Of a DNA stretch of 64,000 nt, positions 8,969 to 17,566 are shown one piece after another (position 1 is the stretch's first letter; the number at the start of each line of letters is the position of its first letter). A program made the translations under genes and the position numbers. The notes beneath the pieces were generated by a model. That model had not been told where the DNA came from. It was given only the letters and a program-made list of their open reading frames with translations, and made no database searches. The DNA is from Gordonia namibiensis NBRC 108229 (GTDB lineage: Bacteria > Actinomycetota > Actinomycetes > Mycobacteriales > Mycobacteriaceae), in the NCBI RefSeq assembly GCF_000298235.1, contig NZ_BAHE01000009.1:1-64000 (forward strand), read 5' to 3'.

Positions 8969-9912
8969 ACGGAGATCTCGCCGACGTCGTCGAGCTGCTT
9001 CGATGCCCGGTGTGTGCCGGGCCTTTCGAGACCGCGCCGCCCGGGACCGGGCACGACGAGACTTCCCCGGCAGGAGCCGGGTCCAGGCCGTCGCCGCGTG
9101 GAGGATCACTCCGCTGCGGTGACGGTCATTCCTTCGACATCGCCAAACAGGGTTATGTCTCACTGCTCGACGGACGTTCGGGCTCGCTGCGTGCCGACAC
9201 CGCGGCCATGGTCGCGGCCCGCGCACGTGTCCACGAAGCCGGTTTCTTCATCCCGGTTCTGGACGCGGTGGCCGAACGGACACGCGAATTCGGTGCCGGT
9301 GTCGACAAACCCGTCGTCCTGGACGCGGGAGCCGGTGGGGGCCACTACCTTCGCGCCGCGGTGACTGCCCTCGCCGACGCATCGCCCTCGATCGAGGCAC
9401 GCGGGATCGGTATCGACCTCTCCAAGTTCTGTGCGCGGGCGATCTCGCGCGGCACTCCGAGCCACGCGGCGATCGTCGCCGACATCTGGCGCGGCCTACC
9501 GATCGCCGATGACGCTGCCACCGTTGCGCTCTCGGTGTTCGCGCCGCGCAATGCCGCCGAGTTCGCGCGGATACTGCAGCCCGGCGGAGGCCTCGTGGTC
9601 GTCAGCCCGGCCGCAGACCATCTCGCCGAGATCATCGCGCCGATGCAGATGCTGAGCGTCGACTCCGGCAAATCCGAACGGCTGCAGGCCACTTTCGCCG
9701 ACGGTTTCGAGGTCGTCGACTCGTCGCCGGTCCGTTCCGTTCTCCAACTCGACGCGCAGACCGTCGGTGACCTCGTCGCGATGGGCCCGTCGGCCTTTCA
9801 CGCCGAGGACGCCGACATCCGCTCACGTGCCGCGGAATTCGTCGGCGACGGCAGGGTCGAGGTGACGCTTTCGGTCGTCGTCACGACGTGCCGGCCGGTC
9901 GCCGGGAACTGA
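8965..9912 (+). CDS. rlmA: 23S rRNA (guanine-N1)-methyltransferase, RlmA family, with probable CTG start
   Basis: RlmA-family enzymes methylate G745 or G748 of 23S rRNA; TlrB-type members give tylosin resistance. The protein has the N-terminal zinc site (CPVC encoded from 9004, then the later C and H of LRCGDGHSFD), the IAKQGYVSLL signature and a SAM domain with VVLDAGAGGGHYL. A GTG start at 9010 would cut the first zinc cysteine pair (only the second Cys remains). Between the in-frame stop at 8941 and CPVC, no ATG, GTG or TTG exists in frame; CTG 8965 overlaps the upstream TGA and gives a 315-residue protein. The start is inferred; the function is well supported. Confidence 0.82.
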   Translation: MNGDLADVVELLRCPVCAGPFETAPPGTGHDETSPAGAGSRPSPRGGSLRCGDGHSFDIAKQGYVSLLDGRSGSLRADTAAMVAARARVHEAGFFIPVLDAVAERTREFGAGVDKPVVLDAGAGGGHYLRAAVTALADASPSIEARGIGIDLSKFCARAISRGTPSHAAIVADIWRGLPIADDAATVALSVFAPRNAAEFARILQPGGGLVVVSPAADHLAEIIAPMQMLSVDSGKSERLQATFADGFEVVDSSPVRSVLQLDAQTVGDLVAMGPSAFHAEDADIRSRAAEFVGDGRVEVTLSVVVTTCRPVAGN

Positions 9913-9935
9913 CCACCTGCTGCGCAGGTGGTGCG

Positions 9936-11102
9936 TCAGCGCAGGACGGAGCGGTACACCCCGAGCGTCTGTTCGGCGATCGTCGCCCAGGAGAACTCGG
10001 CCTCGGCGCGCTCGCGACCGGCTGCCCCCATTGCCGTCGCCATCACCGGATCGGCCACGACGGCATTCACCGTCTGAGCCAGATCGTGTTCGAAGGTCTG
10101 CGGATCGACGGGGTCATAGGGCACCAGACGACCGGTGACGTGATCGCGCACCACCTCGGGGATCCCGCCGACCTCCGAGGCCACGACCGCGGTTCCGCAC
10201 GCCATGGCCTCCAGGTTCACGATGCCCAACGGTTCGTACACCGAGGGGCACACGAAGACCGATGCTGCGGTGAGGATCTCGCGGATACGGGGGAGCGGCA
10301 GCATCTCCCGGACCCAGTGCACACCGGGTCGGGACGCGGACAGCTTGCCGACCGCCGCCTCGATCTCCGCGCCGATCTCCGGGGTGTCGGGCGCACCGGC
10401 GCAGAGCACCAGCTGGACGTCGGGGTGGAAGTCGTGGGCGGCCGCGACGAGATGTGCGACGCCCTTCTGACGGGTGATGCGTCCGACGAAGGCGACGATC
10501 GGACGCTGGGGATCGACGCCGAGCGCGGTCAGCGTCGACTCCAGTCCGAAGGGGTCGTCGACGGGATACCACTGGGTGGTGTCGATGCCGTTGCGCACCA
10601 CGTGGACCCGCTCGGGGTCGAGCCGCGGATAGGTGTTGCAGACGTCGTTGCGCATGCCCGAGCTGACCGCGATCACCGCATCGGCGTATTCGACCGCGTT
10701 GCGTTCGACCCAGCTCGACACCCGGTAGCCACCGCCGAGTTGCTCGGCCTTCCACGGGCGTGACGGTTCGAGCGAATGTGCCGTGAGGATGTGCGGTACG
10801 CCGTACAGTTGCGCGGCGACGTGTCCGGCGAGGCCGGTGTACCACGTGTGGGAATGCACGACGTCGGCCCCTTCGGCTCCGACCGCCATGCGCAGGTCGG
10901 CGGAGAGTGTCGTGATCGCCGCATTCGCACCGGCCAGGCCCGGATCGGGTGAATAGACCGCCGCGGTGTCGCGTTCGGCACCCATGCAGTGCACGTCGAC
11001 GGTCGCGAGATCGCGTAGGTGACGGACCAATTCGGTCACGTGTACGCCGGCACCGCCGTACACCTCGGGTGGATACTCCCGTGTCATCATCGCCACCCTC
11101 AT
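9936..11102 (-). CDS. glgA: Glycogen synthase-type glycosyltransferase (GlgA of the Corynebacterium family; GlgM in mycobacteria)
   Basis: A GT4 glycosyltransferase of 388 residues beginning MRVAMMTREYPPEVYGGAGV, with the GAGVH donor loop and the GT4 E-x7-E region in CPSVYEPLGIVNLEAMACG. The M. tuberculosis counterpart Rv1212c was first called GlgA. It was later shown to make maltose-1-phosphate from ADP-glucose (GlgM), feeding GlgE-type alpha-glucan synthesis, so the true product here may be maltose 1-phosphate rather than linear glycogen. Transcription diverges from glgC across 113 bp. ATG 11102 is chosen because the open frame upstream runs into the glgC promoter and start and lacks similarity. 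Confidence 0.92.
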   Translation of the reverse strand: MRVAMMTREYPPEVYGGAGVHVTELVRHLRDLATVDVHCMGAERDTAAVYSPDPGLAGANAAITTLSADLRMAVGAEGADVVHSHTWYTGLAGHVAAQLYGVPHILTAHSLEPSRPWKAEQLGGGYRVSSWVERNAVEYADAVIAVSSGMRNDVCNTYPRLDPERVHVVRNGIDTTQWYPVDDPFGLESTLTALGVDPQRPIVAFVGRITRQKGVAHLVAAAHDFHPDVQLVLCAGAPDTPEIGAEIEAAVGKLSASRPGVHWVREMLPLPRIREILTAASVFVCPSVYEPLGIVNLEAMACGTAVVASEVGGIPEVVRDHVTGRLVPYDPVDPQTFEHDLAQTVNAVVADPVMATAMGAAGRERAEAEFSWATIAEQTLGVYRSVLR

Positions 11103-11215
11103 GATGACGACGCTAGTGGCATCGCGGGCAGTTCGCCATTGCTGTGCGAACACGGCCGCGAATCCGTCGGCGCTGTCATCTGGCCGAGGCTGTCGATCGC
11201 GGTTAAGTTGGGGGA

Positions 11216-12430
11216 GTGAGATCACAGCCGCACGTCCTCGGCATCGTCCTCGCAGGCGGCGAAGGCAAACGCCTTTATCCGCTCACGATGGACCGGGCCA
11301 AGCCTGCGGTGCCCTTCGGCGGTGCCTACCGGCTGATCGACTTCGTGCTGTCGAACCTGGTCAACGCCGGATACGAGCGCATTTGCGTGCTGACGCAATA
11401 CAAATCGCATTCGCTGGACCGGCACATCTCGCAGACCTGGTGGACGTCGGGTTTCCACGGCGAATACATCACGCCGGTGCCCGCACAGCAGCGCCTCGGA
11501 CCCCGTTGGTACACCGGCAGCGCCGACGCGATCTTCCAGTCGATGAACCTCATCACCGACGAACAGCCCGAGTACATCGTGGTCTTCGGTGCCGATCACG
11601 TGTACCGCATGGACCCGTCGCAGATGGTCGAGGCGCACATCGCCTCCGGTGCCGACGTCACCGTCGCCGGCATCCGCGTGCCGCGTGCGGAGGCGGTCGC
11701 CTTCGGGTGCATCGACTCCGACGCCTCCGGCAAGATCACCCGATTCCTGGAGAAACCCGCGGACCCGCCCGGCACCCCGGACGACCCGAACTCGACCTTC
11801 GCCTCGATGGGTAACTACGTGTTCACCACCGAAGCGCTCGTCGAGGCACTGCGCGAGGACGCCGCCGACTCCGACTCCGACCACGACATGGGCGGCGACA
11901 TCATCCCGGCCTTCGTCGCCCGCGACACCGCCTACGTCTACGACTTCAAGGACAACGAGGTGCCCGGCGCCACCGAGCGCGACAAGGGCTACTGGCGCGA
12001 CGTCGGAACCCTCGACGCGTTCTACGAGGCGCACATGGATCTCGTGTCCGTGCACCCGATCTTCAACCTCTACAACGGCCGCTGGCCGATCCGCGGCGAG
12101 ACACACAACCTCCCGCCGGCCAAGTTCGTCCAAGGTGGCGTGGCCGAGGACTCGGTGGTCGGTTCGGGCTGCATCATCTCGGGTGGAACCGTTCGCAATT
12201 CGGTGCTGTCATCGAACGTCATCGTCGAGGACGGCGCGATCATCGACGGCGCCGTTCTCATGCCGGGCGTACGCATCGGCAAGGGTGCGGTCGTCCGTAA
12301 GGCGATCCTCGACAAGAACGTCGTCGTCGGCGACGGCGAGCAACTCGGCGTCGACCCCGACGCCGACCGCGAACGCTTCTCCGTCAGCGCCGGTGGCGTC
12401 GTGACGGTCGGCAAGGGGATTCGGGTCTGA
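11216..12430 (+). CDS. glgC: Glucose-1-phosphate adenylyltransferase
   Basis: GlgC makes ADP-glucose from glucose 1-phosphate and ATP, the donor for glycogen and maltose-1-phosphate synthesis. In the 404-residue protein the N-terminal pyrophosphorylase domain opens with [20 protein letters not shown], followed by the ADPglucose-PPase signature [10 protein letters not shown] and [12 protein letters not shown]-terminal beta-helix (about residues 300-390) completes it. The start is GTG with a GGGGGAG ribosome-binding site directly upstream. It is divergent from glgA/glgM, the usual arrangement of Rv1212c/Rv1213. Confidence 0.97.
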   Translation: MRSQPHVLGIVLAGGEGKRLYPLTMDRAKPAVPFGGAYRLIDFVLSNLVNAGYERICVLTQYKSHSLDRHISQTWWTSGFHGEYITPVPAQQRLGPRWYTGSADAIFQSMNLITDEQPEYIVVFGADHVYRMDPSQMVEAHIASGADVTVAGIRVPRAEAVAFGCIDSDASGKITRFLEKPADPPGTPDDPNSTFASMGNYVFTTEALVEALREDAADSDSDHDMGGDIIPAFVARDTAYVYDFKDNEVPGATERDKGYWRDVGTLDAFYEAHMDLVSVHPIFNLYNGRWPIRGETHNLPPAKFVQGGVAEDSVVGSGCIISGGTVRNSVLSSNVIVEDGAIIDGAVLMPGVRIGKGAVVRKAILDKNVVVGDGEQLGVDPDADRERFSVSAGGVVTVGKGIRV

Positions 12431-12444
12431 CGCATCCCCTGCCG

Positions 12445-12461
12445 GCCGCGTATCGAGGTCA
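12445..12461 (+). repeat. Left copy of 17-bp direct repeat
   Basis: GCCGCGTATCGAGGTCA occurs here, 14 bases after the glgC stop, and identically at 12899-12915, where it ends at the Nudix stop codon. The two copies bracket the whole intergenic repeat cluster. Confidence 0.75.
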
Positions 12462-12480
12462 CCCGTTCCTTCGGGGCACT

Positions 12481-12520
12481 GTCAGCAATAGGTATCGCCT
12501 TGGCGAAACCTATCGCTGGT
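12481..12520. repeat. Palindromic element, degenerate copy
   Basis: TCAGCAATAGGTATCGCC followed by TT and an imperfect inverse copy. The same element, better preserved, lies at 53806-53846. Both copies sit about 45-50 bases beyond the stop of a plus-strand gene that faces a minus-strand gene, so it may act as a bidirectional terminator. It may equally be a dispersed REP-like repeat. Confidence 0.7.
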
Positions 12521-12668
12521 CGCCTCGTCGATTGCCTGCCGAGCCCGCCCGGGTGCGAAAACTGGTCCCTTTCAGGGGCGTCCGAGGGCATATTGCCCTC
12601 CGAGGTCCCTCTCGGGGACGAGAATTACCGCGCTGGGCCGCCCGCCGCGCCCTGAGGTGCGAGCGGAG

Positions 12669-12717
12669 CGAGCCACGAAGGGCCGGCGACGTCATCTCAC
12701 CAGGTCTTCGTGGCTCG
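12669..12717. repeat. 12-bp inverted repeat
   Basis: CGAGCCACGAAG at 12669-12680 and its exact complement CTTCGTGGCTCG at 12706-12717, with a 25-base spacer. It may form a hairpin within the repeat cluster. Confidence 0.65.
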
Positions 12718-12721
12718 TCGA

Positions 12722-12912
12722 CTTCGATACGCTCCTTCGTCGCTACTCAGCCCGGCGGCTTACGCTCCTCGTACCTCAGAAAGCAGGGGGGCGCTCCTCG
12801 CACCTCAGACAGCAGGGGGCGCTCCCAGCGCCTCGGACAGCGGGGGTGTCGGCGCTCCCACCGCCGGCCGAGTAGCGCCGACCGAGCGTAGCGAGGGCGC
12901 CGCGTATCGAGG
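12722..12912. repeat. Composite intergenic repeat with facing arms
   Basis: An arm at 12722-12758 (CTTCGATACGCTCC..., ending CCCGGCGG) is the imperfect inverse of the arm at 12861-12912 (CCGCCGGCCGAGTAGCGCC..., ending TATCGAGG). Between them lie degenerate tandem units. This resembles abundant short intergenic repeats of related genomes (recalled, not checked). Confidence 0.55.
12763..12846 (+). repeat. Degenerate 28-bp tandem repeat, three units
   Basis: Units start with CGCTCCTCG or CGCTCCCAG and end AGCAGGGGG or AGCGGGGG: 12763-12790, 12792-12819 and 12820-12846. A partial fourth unit follows from about 12853. Confidence 0.65.
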
Positions 12913-12915
12913 TCA
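12899..12915 (+). repeat. Right copy of 17-bp direct repeat
   Basis: Identical to 12445-12461. Its last three bases are the stop codon of the minus-strand Nudix gene. Confidence 0.75.
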
Positions 12916-13488
12916 GCCCGCCAACGCTGCGCGGATGAGTTCCGGGATGTCGGCGTCGGCGTCCGGGGGCAGGTCGTCGATGGGCCACCACTGCAGGTCC
13001 ACCGATTCCTCGCTGCGTTCGAACTGTGGCAGACCACCGTCGGCGGTCGGGGCGGCGACCACCCGGTAGCGCACGTCGAGATGACGGGTCGGCACGCCGA
13101 GCGAGCAGGTGATCGGGTGGGTGTGCAGGTGGACGATGCCGCCGCCGGCGCCGACCTGGTCGAGATCGAGCCCCGGGATTCCGGACTCCTCGCGGGCCTC
13201 CCGCAGTGCGGCGTCGGCGAGGGTCGCGTCGGACGGTTCGCAGTGTCCGCCGAGCTGAATCCACTTGCCGACGCGGGGATGCAGGGTCAGCAGGACGTGG
13301 CTGCGATCGGCGTCGAAGACGATGGCCGACCCGGTGAGATGGCCTGCCGCACAAGCCCGCAGGCAGGCGTCGGGGGCGGCGGCGAGGAACGCGAGGTAGG
13401 CGTGCCGAAGGCTGTCCTGTCCCGACTCGGGCGCCTCCCAGGCGGTCAATGCCTCGACAGCCGAGGCGTGCAGGGATTCCGCGCTCAC
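12913..13488 (-). CDS. Nudix hydrolase of the F420 locus
   Basis: A 191-residue protein with a Nudix box at about residues 85-105: GGHCEPSD...[11 protein letters not shown]. Compared with the consensus GX5EX7REUXEEXGU, one extra residue separates the first half from REAREESG and Asp replaces Glu. The GTG start (13488) overlaps the fbiB stop by 4 bases (GTGA), so it is translated with the F420 genes fbiA-fbiB. Nudix proteins hydrolyse nucleoside diphosphate-linked compounds; the substrate here is unknown. A housekeeping role or clearing of a side product of F420 synthesis are both possible. Confidence 0.85.
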   Translation of the reverse strand: MSAESLHASAVEALTAWEAPESGQDSLRHAYLAFLAAAPDACLRACAAGHLTGSAIVFDADRSHVLLTLHPRVGKWIQLGGHCEPSDATLADAALREAREESGIPGLDLDQVGAGGGIVHLHTHPITCSLGVPTRHLDVRYRVVAAPTADGGLPQFERSEESVDLQWWPIDDLPPDADADIPELIRAALAG

Positions 13489-14834
13489 AGTTCGATCACC
13501 CATTCGTCGGTCGGCGCCGCATCGCGCAGCGGGGCGGCTTCGAGGGGATGTCCGATGGCGACCGCGCCGAGGGGCTCCCACGACGCGTCCAAGTCGAGGA
13601 CACGACGCACCGTCGATGCGGCGAAGATCGTGGAGCCCACCCAGCAACTGCCGATCTCGCGGACCGACAGCGCGATCAGCAGGCTCGCCACGGCACCGCC
13701 GGCGGCCACCGTGAACATGGTGTGCTCGGCGGCATTCCGGCGCTCGTCGGGGTACTCGTGCACGCCGTCGGGCACGAGGAACGGGATCACCAGTTCTGGT
13801 GCGTCGTACAGGATCTGGCCCCGACGGAGACGCTTCTCGATCGACTCGGGTGTCTTGGAATCGGATTCGAGGTCGGCGCGCCATTCGGCGGTCATCGCGT
13901 CGAGCAGCGCACGACGCCGCTCCGCCGAGCGCACCCACACGAACCGCACCGGATGGGTGTGGTGCGGCGCGGGCGCGGTGAGGGCCTCGCCCAGAGCGGC
14001 GCGCATCAGTTCCGGGTCGACCGGCCGGGCGTCGAAGGCGCGTACGGAGCGACGGGTGCGGATGGCCTCGCGACGACCCAGCGCGATCGCCTCCTCGGTG
14101 CCCAGCCGGAAGAGGTCCTCCTCGGCGGGCCGGATCAGGTCGGCGGCGGTCGAACCGTCGTCGGCGGGCGCGAACCCGCGCACGACGGCCACCGGAACGG
14201 CGGCGAGCTTGCCCTTGACCAGATCCGCGGCCGCGGACAGTTCGTCGGCGACCGCGATGTCGGTCACCACCAACGGGTTTCCGTAGTCGTCGGTGCCGCC
14301 GTCGTAGGGATGGGTGACGGCGATCCCCGCCGATCCGATCGCGACATCGGTCTGGCCGGTGCGCCAGGCACGACCCATCGTGTCGGTGATGATCACCGCG
14401 ACCTCGAGGCCGGCGCGCTCGGCGATGGCGGCCCGCAGTCGTCTCGCGCTGCCGTCGGGGTCCTCGGGGAGCAGGGCCAACTGGTCGGAGCGCACGTTGG
14501 AGCCGTCGATCCCGGCCGCGGCCTGGACCAGACCCAGACGGTTCTCGGTGATCAGCGTTCGGTTCTTGCGGGCGAGGACCCGCACCGACTCGGCCTCGAC
14601 GAGCTTGCGGCGCAGTGCATCACGTTCTTCCGGATCGGCCGGGGCATCGACCATGCGGCCCTCGGCCTTCGAGATGATCTTGCTGGTCACGACCAGCACA
14701 TCGCCGGATTCCAACCACGGTGCGGCGGCGAGGATCTCGGCGGCGACGTCGGATTCGGGCGTGAACTCGGGGAGACCGGTGACCGGCCGGATCTCCAGGC
14801 CGTTCGGGGCGCGGTGATCGGCGAGGTCGCTCAC
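13485..14834 (-). CDS. fbiB: Coenzyme F420:L-glutamate ligase / dehydro-F420-0 reductase
   Basis: The bifunctional FbiB, 449 residues, matches the mycobacterial length. The N-terminal CofE domain (about 1-245) adds gamma-linked glutamates to F420-0; visible segments are [37 protein letters not shown] and [19 protein letters not shown]. The C-terminal nitroreductase-like FMN domain (about 250-449) reduces dehydro-F420-0: [15 protein letters not shown] and [18 protein letters not shown]. The GTG start overlaps the fbiA stop (GTGA). A longer open frame upstream is excluded because it only reads across fbiA. Confidence 0.96.
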   Translation of the reverse strand: MSDLADHRAPNGLEIRPVTGLPEFTPESDVAAEILAAAPWLESGDVLVVTSKIISKAEGRMVDAPADPEERDALRRKLVEAESVRVLARKNRTLITENRLGLVQAAAGIDGSNVRSDQLALLPEDPDGSARRLRAAIAERAGLEVAVIITDTMGRAWRTGQTDVAIGSAGIAVTHPYDGGTDDYGNPLVVTDIAVADELSAAADLVKGKLAAVPVAVVRGFAPADDGSTAADLIRPAEEDLFRLGTEEAIALGRREAIRTRRSVRAFDARPVDPELMRAALGEALTAPAPHHTHPVRFVWVRSAERRRALLDAMTAEWRADLESDSKTPESIEKRLRRGQILYDAPELVIPFLVPDGVHEYPDERRNAAEHTMFTVAAGGAVASLLIALSVREIGSCWVGSTIFAASTVRRVLDLDASWEPLGAVAIGHPLEAAPLRDAAPTDEWVIEL

Positions 14835-15865
14835 TCGGTGCCCACGTTCTGTTCCGGCATGGCCACGTCGACGAGTGCGCAGGCAGCGCGGATCATCTGA
14901 GCGGTGGCCTGCGGGTCGGTCATCAGCAACGGTGCGGAACCGATGGCGATGCCGTCGACCTGAGCGCGATCGCCCTCGGCGATCAGCCAACCGTCGAGGA
15001 TGCCATTGCCGCTGCGGGCACCGTAGTGGGCGGCGACCGCCTCGGCGGACGACTCGACGCCGATCACCGACAGGCACTCGTCGGCCATGCCGCGCAGCGG
15101 CCGGTTGTCGATGATCGGCGAGACACCGACAACCGGGGCCTTCGTGGTGCGCAGCGCACTGCGCATCCCGGGAACGCTCACGATCGCGCCGATGCTCACC
15201 ACCGGGTTCGACGGTGCGAGCAGGATGACGTCGGCGTCGCTGATCGCGTCGAGGACTCCGGGTGCGGGGGTGGTGTCGTCCGATCCCACCTGCGCGAAGC
15301 CGAAGGTCGGGACCTGGGCGCGGTGGCGAACCCACCATTCCTGGAAGTGGATGGCCACGCGCTCGCCCTCATCGCCGTCCGGTTTGGCGATCACCACATG
15401 CGTTTCGTGCCGGTCGTCGGTCACCGGCAGCAGGCGCACGCCCGGATTCCACCGGCGGGACAGGGCGGCGGTCACATCGGACAGTCTGTACCCGGCGTCG
15501 AGCATCTGCGTCCGGATCAGATGAGTTGCGAGATCGCGGTCGCCGAGACCGAACCAATCCGGGTCGGCGCCGTAGGCGGCGAGTTCCTCTTTCGCGTGCC
15601 AGGTTTCGCCGCGCCGGCCCCACCCGCGTTCGGGATCGATGCCGCCGCCGAGGGTGTACATGCACGTGTCGAGGTCGGGGCAGATACGCACACCATGCAT
15701 CCACGCGTCGTCGCCGACATTGACGATCGCGGTGATCTGATGTCCGCCGACACCGAGGGTGGGGTCGTCGGGATGCGGCGGGAACGGGGTGGTGCCGAGC
15801 AGTTCGCGCAGTCCGAGGAGGAAACGCGCGCCTCCCACGCCGCCGACGAGTACGGTCACCTTCAC
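14831..15865 (-). CDS. fbiA: 2-phospho-L-lactate/phosphoenolpyruvyl transferase (CofD)
   Basis: FbiA/CofD transfers the phosphoenolpyruvyl (or 2-phospholactyl) group from its guanylyl donor to the deazaflavin Fo, making (dehydro-)F420-0. The 344-residue protein opens with the family motif [19 protein letters not shown]. It continues with [20 protein letters not shown] (GDD acceptor site) and [11 protein letters not shown]. It leads the fbiA-fbiB-Nudix operon, divergent from whiB2 across about 480 bp, as in Rv3260c-Rv3262. Confidence 0.96.
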   Translation of the reverse strand: MKVTVLVGGVGGARFLLGLRELLGTTPFPPHPDDPTLGVGGHQITAIVNVGDDAWMHGVRICPDLDTCMYTLGGGIDPERGWGRRGETWHAKEELAAYGADPDWFGLGDRDLATHLIRTQMLDAGYRLSDVTAALSRRWNPGVRLLPVTDDRHETHVVIAKPDGDEGERVAIHFQEWWVRHRAQVPTFGFAQVGSDDTTPAPGVLDAISDADVILLAPSNPVVSIGAIVSVPGMRSALRTTKAPVVGVSPIIDNRPLRGMADECLSVIGVESSAEAVAAHYGARSGNGILDGWLIAEGDRAQVDGIAIGSAPLLMTDPQATAQMIRAACALVDVAMPEQNVGTE

Positions 15866-16347
15866 AGCAGGTACTCCTTCACACCGCCACTCTAGTGGTC
15901 GGCCGCGAGGGCCCGTACGCCGCTGTCGCGCCCGTCCAGCGGGCGGGGAGGAGGGCTCGGGAGTGTGATCTTCACTTCGCCTTCGAGCCGTCGTCGTGTC
16001 GGGTCACAGATTTGACGGCACGCGATGGTAAAGGGAATTCTTCGATTCAACTTGACCGGGACCGCCCCCGGCGTGTCTAATCACATCAGTGTCATTCCGA
16101 GTTTGAGATCGAGAACATTCGAGGTCGAGAACCACTGGCCTCCAAGGGATTCGATCGTATGTTCGAACTCGGTGAGAGGGTCGGTGCCGGCAGTGAAGGG
16201 GCCGTCGCTCGGGCGCTGTGTACAACGGATGCAGGGAGTCGCTGCATCCCGAGTACAAGTGGTGTGGCAGCAGTGGTGGGTACGGCAGCACGTCGTGTTC
16301 GCAAAGGACAGTCAACGACCAACATCCCGAGCTAGGAGGCGCCGACG
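15866..16347. other. Divergent fbiA/whiB2 upstream region
   Basis: This gene-free stretch of 482 bases is less GC-rich than its neighbours and must hold the fbiA and whiB2 promoters. The clearest structure is an inverted repeat at 16219-16257. No convincing coding frame: the open frames here lack family similarity and run into whiB2 out of frame. Confidence 0.6.
16219..16257. promoter_or_regulatory. Candidate operator upstream of whiB2
   Basis: A two-part palindrome: inner arms GGATGCAG (16227-16234) and CTGCATCC (16242-16249) around a 7-base spacer, outer arms TGTAC and GTACA. It lies about 90-130 bases before the whiB2 ATG. The binding protein is unknown. Confidence 0.45.
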
Positions 16348-16848
16348 ATGGCTTTGGACAATCCGATCGGCAATCCGCTTGAACCACATATTCGCCCGCA
16401 ATTCATCGCAGAGTCGCACGTCATGACATCCACCCCGGAAATCGGTACCGCAGAGTTTCGCACCCTTGGGCCCGTTGACGATTCGATGATCGGTGGCACC
16501 GCGCGTGCGGCCGCGCTCGAATCTTCTGCCGACGCAACCGATCTCGTCGAATCCGACGCAGACGATGCCACCGGCCGTCGTCATCTGGCCTTGGTGCCCA
16601 ACGACTTCGACGACCTGTTCGACGCCGTCGAGGAGCAGTGGCAGGACCGCGCACTGTGCGCGCAGACCGACCCGGAGGCGTTCTTCCCGGAAAAGGGTGG
16701 ATCGACACGTGAGGCCAAGCGCATCTGCCAGGGCTGCGAGGTCAAGGCAGAGTGCCTGGAGTACGCGCTCCACAACGACGAACGCTTCGGGATCTGGGGC
16801 GGCCTGTCGGAGCGTGAGCGCCGGCGCCTGAAGCGCGGCATCATCTGA
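16348..16848 (+). CDS. whiB2: Iron-sulfur transcriptional regulator WhiB2
   Basis: WhiB-family [4Fe-4S] protein of the WhiB2/WhmD type, tied to septation and cell division in mycobacteria. Four cluster cysteines are visible: C in DRALCAQTDPEAFF, C and C in KRICQGCEVK, C in AECLEYAL. The GIWGGLSERERRRLKRG turn and basic C-terminus complete the pattern. At 166 residues it carries a long acidic N-terminal extension before the cluster domain (about 80-166). ATG 16348 is chosen because AGGAGG lies 8 bases upstream; internal ATGs at 16423 and 16486 would give the shorter form typical elsewhere. Position next to fbiA matches Rv3260c. Confidence 0.95.
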   Translation: MALDNPIGNPLEPHIRPQFIAESHVMTSTPEIGTAEFRTLGPVDDSMIGGTARAAALESSADATDLVESDADDATGRRHLALVPNDFDDLFDAVEEQWQDRALCAQTDPEAFFPEKGGSTREAKRICQGCEVKAECLEYALHNDERFGIWGGLSERERRRLKRGII

Positions 16849-16931
16849 GGAGTCGCCGGAGCGGCGTCATCCGAACAATCGAATTACCCAGCGAGAGCTG
16901 GACGCTCGACGTTCAGGCGTCGAACGCGATC

Positions 16932-16964
16932 ATCGACCGCGGATCACTCAGGTCCGCGGTCGAT
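16932..16964. terminator. Bidirectional hairpin between whiB2 and the zincin-like gene
   Basis: A perfect 12-bp stem, ATCGACCGCGGA / TCCGCGGTCGAT, with a 9-base loop that contains the stop codon of the minus-strand gene. Confidence 0.75.
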
Positions 16965-17465
16965 CGTGTCTTCGTCGACGCCCAGGTGGGTCGCGACCTG
17001 CTGGACGAGGACCTCGTGCACGAGCTCGAGGAGATCCGCACCCTTCTTGGCCCGTGACTCCAGCGGCCGGCGGAACAAGATGATCTGAGCCCGCGTCGGC
17101 ACCCCGTGGACGTCCATTCCCGCGGGGATCAACCTGGCGAGCGGCACCGCCCCGTCGGCGGTCACCTCGTCGGGCCACTCGACGGTCTCGGGATCGCGGG
17201 GGAGCAGTCGCGGGATCTCGTCGACGGCGATGTCGAGCCCGGCCAGCTGGTCGTGCCACTGGGCGTCGATCTCGGCGAAGGCCTCGAGCGCGACGGCGTC
17301 GAACTCGTCCGAACGGGTGTTGTAGGCGGGCACGTTCTGCGGTAGCAGCGGGGAACGCAGGCCGCGGCCACGCCGGTCTCGGTACCGTCCGACCCGGCGT
17401 CGGCCACGACGGATTCCCGACTGGCCGATCGAGCCGCGCGGCGTCGGCTTCGGGTGGATGCGCAT
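16944..17465 (-). CDS. Metallopeptidase-like (zincin_1/DUF1025-type) protein
   Basis: A 173-residue protein matching the Rv3259-type family beside whiB2. The basic N-terminus (RRGRRRVGRYRDRRGRG) precedes a core ending in ELVHEVLVQQVATHLGVDED. The family's zinc motif HExxH is incomplete: His-Glu is present, but the second His is displaced (ATHLG, 11 residues after the first His). Catalysis is therefore doubtful. It is convergent with whiB2 over a shared hairpin and divergent from the DUF3499 gene across 100 bp. No experimental role is known to me. Confidence 0.78.
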   Translation of the reverse strand: MRIHPKPTPRGSIGQSGIRRGRRRVGRYRDRRGRGLRSPLLPQNVPAYNTRSDEFDAVALEAFAEIDAQWHDQLAGLDIAVDEIPRLLPRDPETVEWPDEVTADGAVPLARLIPAGMDVHGVPTRAQIILFRRPLESRAKKGADLLELVHEVLVQQVATHLGVDEDTIDRGPE

Positions 17466-17566
17466 GGCGCGATTCTATGAGGTCGCGATGGCCCCTGTCG
17501 CCCCGCCTGCCCCCATCTGAGCGTGTCGACTCTGTGGTTGCGGACAGTGGGGGCTAATCTCGTCAC

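Larger units (their letters stand above)
12431..12912. other. Gene-free region between glgC and the Nudix gene
   Basis: I see no credible gene in these 482 bases. They hold a palindrome shared with position 53806, a 17-bp direct repeat at both ends, an inverted pair, and a degenerate 28-bp tandem array, each listed separately. The composition resembles the dispersed intergenic repeat clusters of Gordonia and Rhodococcus genomes rather than coding sequence. Confidence 0.7.

Noticed and set aside
12431-12912. A CRISPR-like array in the repeat cluster after glgC
   Set aside because: Units are degenerate, adjacent without unique spacers, and no cas genes are present.
16025-16426. A 133-codon frame upstream of and overlapping whiB2
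   Set aside because: Its end overlaps whiB2 out of frame, the composition is random-looking, and the region is expected to hold the promoter.
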